A stretch of 15,501 nucleotides of DNA from Actinomyces sp. ICM47 (GTDB lineage Bacteria; Actinomycetota; Actinomycetes; Actinomycetales; Actinomycetaceae). Location of the stretch: the NCBI RefSeq assembly GCF_000278725.1, contig NZ_ALCA01000036.1, positions 1-15,501 of the forward strand, given 5' to 3'. Positions 10,001 to 14,454 of the stretch are shown piece after piece (position 1 is the stretch's first letter; the number at the start of each line of letters is the position of its first letter). The notes under the pieces are model-generated. The model saw only the letters and a program-made list of their open reading frames with translations, ran no database searches and was not told the DNA's origin. Made by a program: the position numbers and the translations under genes.

Positions 10001-10620
10001 AAGCCCCAAGGATTGTGCGGGCCAGTCACTGCAGAGACCTTGATGGAGACGTAGTCGACGTCCTCGCGCGTCACGAGGCGCGAGACCTCGGCCAGACGGT
10101 GGGATGCCTCCTTCTCACCGAGAACCGCTTCGCCAAGAAGGTTGACGTTCAGGCGGTTCCCACCCTTACGCAGGCGAGCGAGCGCCGGGCCGAGTCCCTT
10201 GTCCGTTGCATCGACGACGAGGTCACCGACGATCTCACGGAACACGCGACGCGCCGTGGCCGTCACGGTGCGCGGTGCCAGGCGCGACGCCGTTGATCCC
10301 AGCCCCATTGCCGCCGCCAGCGCCGGAGGCAGGAAGTTCTTGCGGCCAGCCGACAGACGCTTCATGGCCGCGCTGGCCACGTCCAGGTCCGTGGGGCGCA
10401 CGACGTCGTCGACGAATCGGGTCGTGAACGTCAGACCATCCGGATCCGCGAGAATGCGGGACAGGAGCTTGGCCGACCGTGGCGTGGGCTCGTGAGCAGA
10501 CTCATCAGCCCACCGGCGGGCTCGGGTCACTGCGCGCTCCCCCAGGATCCACAGATCATCGGGGCACCGTCGAGCGGTGGAATCAGGGCGGGGCGGGGTG
10601 GGAACAGCGGTGTTCGTCAT
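7057..10620 (-). CDS. putA: Bifunctional proline dehydrogenase / L-glutamate gamma-semialdehyde dehydrogenase
   Basis: Oxidises proline to glutamate in two steps: an FAD-dependent proline dehydrogenase makes P5C, and an NAD-dependent aldehyde dehydrogenase makes glutamate. Length is 1187 residues. The proline dehydrogenase barrel spans about 130-470, with FLNLDMEDYKDL (231-242), GIVLQAYLPDS (264-274), KVRIVKGA (297-304) and FEMLSGMA (379-386). The aldehyde dehydrogenase domain spans about 505-970, with SPWNFP (642-647), catalytic Glu741 in ETSGKN (741-746) and catalytic Cys775 in AGQKCSAS (771-778). A C-terminal extension of about 200 residues follows. There is no N-terminal ribbon-helix-helix DNA-binding domain, so it cannot self-regulate as the enterobacterial enzyme does. 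The start is ATG 10620 because GGAGG (10628-10632) lies at the right distance. The TetR gene upstream is on the same strand, 277 bp away. Confidence 0.95.
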   Translation of the reverse strand: MTNTAVPTPPRPDSTARRCPDDLWILGERAVTRARRWADESAHEPTPRSAKLLSRILADPDGLTFTTRFVDDVVRPTDLDVASAAMKRLSAGRKNFLPPALAAAMGLGSTASRLAPRTVTATARRVFREIVGDLVVDATDKGLGPALARLRKGGNRLNVNLLGEAVLGEKEASHRLAEVSRLVTREDVDYVSIKVSAVTGPHNPWGFQEVVDHGVSALLPLYRLARDHGTFLNLDMEDYKDLDLTIAVFTAILDQPDMRGYEAGIVLQAYLPDSLGALQRLQKWARTRVDAGGSRIKVRIVKGANLSMERVDAEIHGWELTTWPSKQATDTNYKRMLNWAMTPERTRVIRLGVAGQNIFDIAFAYELRAARGVEDSVEFEMLSGMATGIQEVVRRDVGSLLLYVPVVNPREFDVAISYLVRRLEENAAPENFMSGVFDIATNEDVFARERDRFLAALSDVDPDAVVPVPNRGQDRLAERAAGVPAEQGSVAERARRPFASEADSDPALAANRQWAREIAAAIPASTRGVEAVRAGAQALATNEAVDALIEASAKAAHAWQALAPEERAAVLHRVGDVLAARRGELIEVAGSEAGKTIDQADPEVSEAIDFCHHYAAASLELADEAHMAGARFVPVDVTVVASPWNFPVAIPVGGVAAALAAGSAVILKPAPPAKRCAAELVAAFHEAGVPKDLVALAPLEDGDVSRYLVTHEGVGRVVLTGSYDTARLFRSWKPDMHLLGETSGKNAIIVTPSADPDLAVRDIVHSAFAHAGQKCSASSLLILVGSAGKSARIARQLVDATASLRVGLPASLDSQVGPVVVPDDEKAVRGLTTLGEGEHWVLKPRYLGDGLWTPGIRAGVVPGSEFHLTEYFAPVLGVMRVDTLEEAIEAVNDVDYGLTSGLHTLDTEELATWLEGIEAGNLYVNRGITGAIVRRQPFGGWKRSAIGSTTKAGGPSYLLGLGEVEPVRDTSASGRAVSAVPVDPRVLALCNAAAPHMDGADAAELNRAVAADAAAWASDYGANRDVTGMACERNILRYRPTPVLVRAGSGTALADTVRVLAAGILAGGPIGLSVADQLPGAVLELAEAAGIEVTIEDARSWDARLAMVATSGGLGMRVRVLGPREESSAQRWAHATRASWGSPDVALYTGAVTAWPHSELLPFLREQAVSITNHRFGTPLDLAANLL

Positions 10621-10627
10621 GCGTAGA

Positions 10628-10632
10628 CCTCC
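10628..10632 (-). promoter_or_regulatory. Ribosome-binding site of putA
   Basis: GGAGG on the minus strand, seven bases before the ATG at 10620. It decides the start over an in-frame upstream codon at 10677, which would add 19 residues lacking family-like sequence. Confidence 0.75.
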
Positions 10633-10706
10633 AGGCGTGAGAATGCGTCGGATACTCCGCGTCGCGTACAGCGTCACCGCTAGGCACGCTCGGCAAAACT
10701 CCCGAC

Positions 10707-10735
10707 ATTGTAAAGCATGCTGGTTTGTCTATCCT
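10707..10735 (-). promoter_or_regulatory. Candidate putA promoter
   Basis: TACAAT (minus strand, 10707-10712) matches the -10 consensus at five of six positions. The matching -35 position, AGGATA (10730-10735, 17-bp spacer), is poor, so activation or another sigma factor could be involved. An 8-bp palindrome AGCATGCT (10714-10721) sits in the spacer. The leader would be about 80 bases. Confidence 0.3.
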
Positions 10736-10892
10736 AACGCGCATGAGGCACGCCCGTACCGCCAGATGATGACTACAAGCCACCACGCTCAAGGGACCTA
10801 AGCCCCAATCCTTGCAAAATGGTCAATGAGGCTCATCATCCGTGACGCATTTCACTAGACGAGTGTCTTTTTCACAGGAGGGCAACCCCGGT

Positions 10893-10912
10893 CTCGTTCA
10901 TGACCGAACGAG
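10893..10912 (-). terminator. Hairpin across the tetR stop codon
   Basis: A perfect 7-bp inverted repeat, CTCGTTC and GAACGAG, with a 6-base loop. The TGA of the TetR gene (10898-10900) lies partly in the stem. No U-run follows directly; AAAAAG appears about 20 bases later. It may partly terminate tetR transcription before putA, but it is weak as a terminator. Confidence 0.35.
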
Positions 10913-11542
10913 CCAGCGATCCTTCACGTCGGCAACCACACCAGCCGTCACCCCGCGCATGTCGACGTCTCCTCCCCCATCCACACGCGCACACAGCCAC
11001 TGAATCTGAAGACCATCAGAGAGGGCAACCAGCTTGCGGGCAATCTGCTCACTCGGCGCGTCCGCACGCACCTCGCCTGTCGCCTTTCCGCGCTCGAGGG
11101 CATCGACCAGGTAGGCGATCGCACTCATCAGGTGCTGACGGAACCACGGATGAGCCTGATGATCAGCATCGATGACCGCCGCCGACATCGCCGTATACAG
11201 GGCCACCCCGTCAGGATGACGCTGATTGTGGGCAACCATCTCCACCCACGCGTCGAGCGCGACTTCCGCCCCCGCGTCGCCGCCGGGCAGCCGACTCATC
11301 GTGCGGCGATCACGCTCATCCAGGACGGCGGCCAGCAGCTGATCCTTCGACGAATAGTGGTGCAGCAGCCCCGCCTTCGAAATATCCGAGGCCCGCGCGA
11401 TGTCCGCCAGGGAGGTTCCCACATACCCGCGGGTCGAGAACAACGTCAACGCCTCGGCAAGGATGCGCGCCTTCTTGTCCTCACTGCCAGCCTTAGGCCG
11501 ACCGGGCCGCCGTGTACTCGTTGCCTGCGCGTCATTGCTCAT
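10898..11542 (-). CDS. TetR/AcrR-family transcriptional regulator
   Basis: A 214-residue one-component repressor-type regulator. The N-terminal DNA-binding domain spans about 22-70. The helix-turn-helix is at about 42-66 with TSLADIARASDISKAGLLHH, followed by the family's usual Y-x-x-K-D/E-x-L pattern as YSSKDQLL (63-70). A basic arm, TRRPGRPKAG (10-19), precedes it. The rest is a helical ligand-binding and dimer domain that does not reveal the ligand. The ATG at 11542 has GTGGAGC as a moderate ribosome-binding site. Its own promoter and an inverted repeat lie directly upstream. Being immediately upstream of putA on the same strand, it may control proline catabolism, itself, or a distant target. 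Context is the only basis for a putA link. Confidence 0.92.
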   Translation of the reverse strand: MSNDAQATSTRRPGRPKAGSEDKKARILAEALTLFSTRGYVGTSLADIARASDISKAGLLHHYSSKDQLLAAVLDERDRRTMSRLPGGDAGAEVALDAWVEMVAHNQRHPDGVALYTAMSAAVIDADHQAHPWFRQHLMSAIAYLVDALERGKATGEVRADAPSEQIARKLVALSDGLQIQWLCARVDGGGDVDMRGVTAGVVADVKDRWLVRS

Positions 11543-11558
11543 GGGACTGCTCCACTCT

Positions 11559-11571
11559 CACTGTGACAGAG
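11559..11571. promoter_or_regulatory. Candidate TetR operator
   Basis: An imperfect palindrome centred at 11565. The core is CTGTGACAG (11561-11569), with one more matching pair one step further out. It sits between the predicted tetR transcription start and its ATG, a position where the repressor would block its own gene. Short and imperfect, so tentative. Confidence 0.35.
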
Positions 11572-11584
11572 TTACCAACAACCC

Positions 11585-11613
11585 ATCATAGCGTGCCTCC
11601 AGCGGCTTGCCAC
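11585..11613 (-). promoter_or_regulatory. Predicted promoter of the TetR gene
   Basis: On the minus strand, -10 TATGAT (11585-11590, five of six matches) and -35 GTGGCA (11608-11613, four of six) with a 17-bp spacer. The predicted leader is about 36 bases. Confidence 0.5.
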
Positions 11614-11640
11614 CACATTGGAGAACAACCATGAAGAGAC

Positions 11641-11664
11641 GGGGCGGCGCGAGGCTTGCGCCCC
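11641..11664 (-). terminator. Likely terminator of the first paralogue in the array
   Basis: A GC-rich hairpin with GGGGCG (11641-11646) pairing CGCCCC (11659-11664). Flanking GCGGCG/CGCCGC segments offer alternative pairings. It starts about 14 bases after the stop at 11679 and is followed on the minus strand by GTCTCTTC. Confidence 0.5.
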
Positions 11665-11678
11665 ACGCCGCTTTCCAA

Positions 11679-12899
11679 TCAGTAACCGAAGGTCACCTTA
11701 AACACCGGCTGGCCCGACGAGTCGAGTTTGATCAACCCGTTCTCGTCGAGCGTCACGGTTGCAGTGACTGTCGAGTTCACGTCATGAGGTTCTTTGTCCC
11801 AGCTGCTCGTGCTCTGGATCGAGAACACTGCTTCCCCGGTGTAGCTGCCCTTCTCACCCGACTTCGTCATGGTGGTAGGCGTCTTCTTGACTTGCAGGAC
11901 TGCCAGGTTTGTGGCGCGAACAGCATTCGGGCAGGCCTGGTCAATGTTTCCGGGGACGGTGGCGCACGAGTTCGTCAGGGCGACGGCCGCGCTCAGGGCC
12001 GCGTCCGACAGCTTGGAGTTGTAGGCTCCCTTGAGCTGGACGCGCTGGGCGGTATCCCCCGATCGACCGGAGCCGGTCTCCGGCTTAACCCGCACGGTCA
12101 CCGGATCGGCGTCGATATACTCGCCCACGTCGACGGGAGTGAGTGTGTAGATGCCCGGGTAGAACACAAACTCCGTGCCAGTACTCATGTCGCCAGCGTT
12201 CACCGACGTCGTTACCTCGCCGATGGAAAACTTCGAGACTTTGTCTCCCATAATGCGTACGGGCATGACCATCGAGTTTTCGAGCTTCCAGTTTTTCAGC
12301 ACACCGAACGTCGGCTTTGCGGAGGAGACGGTGAAGTTGTAGGTGAAACGCTCCCCGTCGAGCTGCATGGTGGCGGTGACCGTGCGCGTCTTTGCGTCTT
12401 CGTTCGTGTCGGCGACAATGTCCTCGATGACGATGCGTGCGTCGGCCGAGGCCATGACATCGTCCGCGAGGAATGCGCGCTTGTCGTTAGCCAGGCCGGG
12501 GTCTGCCATTGCTGTCGCCGCGCTGGCCTTGCCGGCGGCCAAGTAATCCAGGTACTGGCGCACTGTTGCCTCCGGCGTGCGCGTCCAGTTCGCGAACATG
12601 ACGGCGAGCGCGCCCACTCCCGCGACAACTGCGAGGACGACGACGGCGATTACGCTCCGCTTGACGCGGCGGCGGCTCTTCGTGGACATGGGAGTGAAGG
12701 CGATGGTTCCGCTCGTCGGCGCGGCAGGCGGCACCTCGCCGGGCACCGGAGCCATGACGGGAACCTGCTGCGTCACGTACGTCTGCGGCGCAGCGGGCAC
12801 GGGAGGCGCGGCGGGTACCGGAGGCACGGGGACAGTCTGTTCGGGGATGGGAGGCGGCTCGCTCGTCCCCTGGGTCGTGTTCTGCGCGTTCGGTTCCAC
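11679..12899 (-). CDS. Membrane-anchored extracytoplasmic protein, tandem paralogue 1
   Basis: Function unknown. A 406-residue single-pass protein. Residues 1-70 are a Pro/Val/Ala-rich cytoplasmic tail (PPVPAAPPVPAAP at 26-38). A basic stretch, KSRRRVKR (74-81), precedes the transmembrane helix at about 82-104, predicting a cytoplasmic N terminus and an outer C-terminal part. Residues 107-195 (TPEATVRQYLDYLAAGKASAATAM, then a beta-rich stretch) resemble NTF2-like/DUF4878 domains. Residues 196-270 carry FVFYPGIYTLTPV (244-256). The last part contains Cys312 and Cys323, a Cys-x10-Cys pair. The layout recalls TcaA/YvbJ-type proteins but lacks their zinc ribbon. No LPxTG sorting signal is present. 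It starts at GTG 12899 with AGGAGA upstream, and has its own promoter and terminator. Related to the two genes upstream of it, but more divergent. Confidence 0.85.
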   Translation of the reverse strand: MEPNAQNTTQGTSEPPPIPEQTVPVPPVPAAPPVPAAPQTYVTQQVPVMAPVPGEVPPAAPTSGTIAFTPMSTKSRRRVKRSVIAVVVLAVVAGVGALAVMFANWTRTPEATVRQYLDYLAAGKASAATAMADPGLANDKRAFLADDVMASADARIVIEDIVADTNEDAKTRTVTATMQLDGERFTYNFTVSSAKPTFGVLKNWKLENSMVMPVRIMGDKVSKFSIGEVTTSVNAGDMSTGTEFVFYPGIYTLTPVDVGEYIDADPVTVRVKPETGSGRSGDTAQRVQLKGAYNSKLSDAALSAAVALTNSCATVPGNIDQACPNAVRATNLAVLQVKKTPTTMTKSGEKGSYTGEAVFSIQSTSSWDKEPHDVNSTVTATVTLDENGLIKLDSSGQPVFKVTFGY

Positions 12900-12974
12900 T
12901 GTTTCTCCTCACTGTGCGACGCTCTGCCCCGGTCCCGCGCCTGGGATGTGGTGCAGGGTTCGACGGACACAACC

Positions 12975-12986
12975 TGACAATTGTCA
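12975..12986. promoter_or_regulatory. Perfect 12-bp palindrome over the -10 of paralogue 1
   Basis: TGACAATTGTCA reads the same on both strands and covers the predicted -10 box, so a dimeric regulator bound here would block transcription. The regulator is unknown. Confidence 0.5.
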
Positions 12987-13008
12987 CATAAGCATTGTGG
13001 GACCTCAA
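12980..13008 (-). promoter_or_regulatory. Predicted promoter of paralogue 1
   Basis: On the minus strand, -35 TTGAGG (13003-13008), 17-bp spacer, -10 GACAAT (12980-12985) preceded by TGT, an extended -10 element. The leader would be about 75 bases. Confidence 0.5.
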
Positions 13009-13068
13009 GGCTACACGCGGCTCACATTCCTGGAACGAGGCCGGGGTCGGGTTCCGGCGCACACACGC

Positions 13069-13101
13069 ATGTCGCCCGTCCGCTACGCGGACGGGCGACA
13101 T
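13069..13101 (-). terminator. Terminator of paralogue 2
   Basis: A perfect 15-bp stem, ATGTCGCCCGTCCGC (13069-13083) and its complement (13087-13101), with loop TAC. It begins 25 bases after the stop of the gene at 13127. There is no U-tract, as is common for actinobacterial terminators. The stem core GCCCGTCCGC is the same as in the next terminator of the array. Confidence 0.75.
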
Positions 13102-13126
13102 CACGGGTCGGAGGGAGGCAATGACC

Positions 13127-14257
13127 TTAAAGGGGTGCCCCAACGAAGAAATCAGGCTTGCCGTCCGACGTGAGCTTGAGCAGCCCGTCGTTGCTGAATT
13201 GGACGTTGACCACTACCTTCGCATCAACGTCGCGTGTTCCCGGCATGTAGTACTTGTCGGAGTAGGTCACCGCGAAAGTGACTGGCCCTTGGAAGACCCC
13301 CGGATCAATCTCCAGCGGCTCCAGCGATGTGGGCATCGTCTTGACGGAGATCGCGGTCACCGCGTCGCTTTGGAGGGCGAACGGACAGTCAGAATTCTGG
13401 TTGCCCGGGATGGAGGCGCAGGAGTTCAGGAATTCCTTCGCGGACTCGAGCGCCGCCTCCTTCAGCTCGTCACTGTAGGTCGCAATCAGGGAGACGTCGG
13501 CGTCATCAGCATAGGAGGTGGTCCCACCGTGGACGCCATCGAGGACGGCAACTGTCTTAGGGTTAACATCCACGTATTCGCTCGGGGCGACGGGCGTGAA
13601 CGTGTACACGCCCGGGTAGAAGAGGTAGGTGGCCGGCTTGCCAGAGACAAGCTTGCGCGGTGCATCGGCGCTCACGCCGCCGACCGTGAACTGGGTGTAC
13701 CCGCTGGCGTCGACGCTCACCGGCGCGGCGAGCGACCCCTTCACTGTCCAGTTATTCAGGACACCCATCGTCGGCTTTTCCTTGGTCACGGTGAAGGCGT
13801 GGGTAAAGCGCTCCCCGTTGACCTGCAGGGTGGCCGACACCTGACGGGTCTCAGCGTCCTCATTCTTGTCGGCGGCTACTTCTTCGATGACCAGCAGCGA
13901 GGTCGCCGAGGCCATGGCGTCGTCGGTCAGAAAGGTACGCTGATCATTATTCACGCCAGGATCGACCATCGCCGTCGCCGCGCTCGCCTTACCGGCAGCC
14001 AACAGATCCAGGTACTTGCGTACTTCGGCCTCGGGCGTACGCGAACTATTCGCAACCTTGATCGCCACCACGCCAGCAATCACCAGCACCACGAGAACGC
14101 CGACCAGCATCCCAATCAGCATCATCTTCTTCTTGCCCCGACCAGAAGAGGGGGACGGCACGCCTGCACCGGCGAGCGCCGGCGGACCCGGAATCGCAGG
14201 GGTCACAGGCGGCGCCGGTATCGGTGCCGCACTTGCTTTGTTCTTCTCCGTGCTCAT
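13127..14257 (-). CDS. Membrane-anchored extracytoplasmic protein, tandem paralogue 2
   Basis: Function unknown. A 376-residue protein with the same layout as its neighbours. It has a short Pro/Ala-rich cytoplasmic tail (to about 38) and a basic GRGKKK (39-44). The transmembrane helix is at about 46-68 and an NTF2-like-looking segment starts at TPEAEVRKYLDLLAAGKASA (74-93). A middle segment has YLFYPGVYTFTPV (211-223), and the C-terminal part holds a Cys280/Cys291 (Cys-x10-Cys) pair, CASIPGNQNSDC, that could form a disulfide outside the cell. The start is ATG 14257 because GAGGAG lies about 8 bases upstream; the frame is open to 14323 but runs through a leader hairpin. Residues around the membrane helix are almost identical to paralogue 3, including at DNA level. 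It has its own predicted promoter and terminator. Confidence 0.84.
   Translation of the reverse strand: MSTEKNKASAAPIPAPPVTPAIPGPPALAGAGVPSPSSGRGKKKMMLIGMLVGVLVVLVIAGVVAIKVANSSRTPEAEVRKYLDLLAAGKASAATAMVDPGVNNDQRTFLTDDAMASATSLLVIEEVAADKNEDAETRQVSATLQVNGERFTHAFTVTKEKPTMGVLNNWTVKGSLAAPVSVDASGYTQFTVGGVSADAPRKLVSGKPATYLFYPGVYTFTPVAPSEYVDVNPKTVAVLDGVHGGTTSYADDADVSLIATYSDELKEAALESAKEFLNSCASIPGNQNSDCPFALQSDAVTAISVKTMPTSLEPLEIDPGVFQGPVTFAVTYSDKYYMPGTRDVDAKVVVNVQFSNDGLLKLTSDGKPDFFVGAPL
13931..14120. repeat. Near-identical block shared with 15253-15442 (copy A)
   Basis: Aligned by hand without gaps to 15253-15442, with 10 differences in 190 bases (about 95% identity). It encodes the transmembrane helix and the start of the outer domain of paralogue 2. 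Confidence 0.85.
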
Positions 14258-14274
14258 CACGCACTCCTCACAAC

Positions 14275-14285
14275 GTTTGACAAAC
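14275..14285. repeat. Small inverted repeat near the paralogue 2 ribosome-binding site
   Basis: GTTTGACAAAC is an 11-bp inverted repeat with a single central base, a few bases upstream of the GAGGAG site. It contains TGACAA, also the half-site of the palindrome upstream of paralogue 1. Short, so it could be chance. Confidence 0.3.
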
Positions 14286-14293
14286 CACAGCCA

Positions 14294-14326
14294 GGATTGC
14301 GGTGTGCACTGCGCACCCCGCAATCC
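14294..14326 (-). promoter_or_regulatory. Leader hairpin upstream of paralogue 2
   Basis: GGATTGCGG (14294-14302) pairs with CCGCAATCC (14318-14326), then one mismatch and a further GTGC/GCAC stem with a 5-base loop. It lies within the predicted 5' leader, between promoter and ribosome-binding site. It could be an attenuator, an mRNA stabiliser or a protein-binding site. Confidence 0.5.
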
Positions 14327-14344
14327 GGTCGCTCAGACGTGCCC

Positions 14345-14373
14345 AGTATCACGCCACGCATGCGACGAGTCAA
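14345..14373 (-). promoter_or_regulatory. Predicted promoter of paralogue 2
   Basis: On the minus strand, -35 TTGACT (14368-14373, five of six matches), 17-bp spacer, -10 GATACT (14345-14350, four of six). It suggests that each paralogue is transcribed as its own unit. Confidence 0.5.
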
Positions 14374-14397
14374 AGAAGGATCACAGTGCGGATAGAC

Positions 14398-14428
14398 GGT
14401 GCCCGTCCGCTTCACGCGGACGGGCACC
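14398..14428 (-). terminator. Terminator of paralogue 3
   Basis: A perfect 13-bp stem, GGTGCCCGTCCGC (14398-14410) and GCGGACGGGCACC (14416-14428), with loop TTCAC, beginning 26 bases after the stop at 14455. The 10-bp core is identical to the paralogue 2 terminator, although the loops differ. Confidence 0.75.
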
Positions 14429-14454
14429 GGGTGTATGGGCGACAGTGGCGGACG

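Noticed and set aside
10583..10792. A 69-codon minus-strand frame ahead of putA as a possible leader peptide
   Set aside because: It overlaps the putA start in another frame, has no good ribosome-binding site, and no run of proline codons at its start that would suggest attenuation.
11607..12977. A 456-codon plus-strand open frame, and a similar one at 12995-14395
   Set aside because: Both are antisense to the paralogue genes, are rich in Arg, His and Gly with no domain-like pattern, and correspond to each other only because the genes on the other strand are paralogous.
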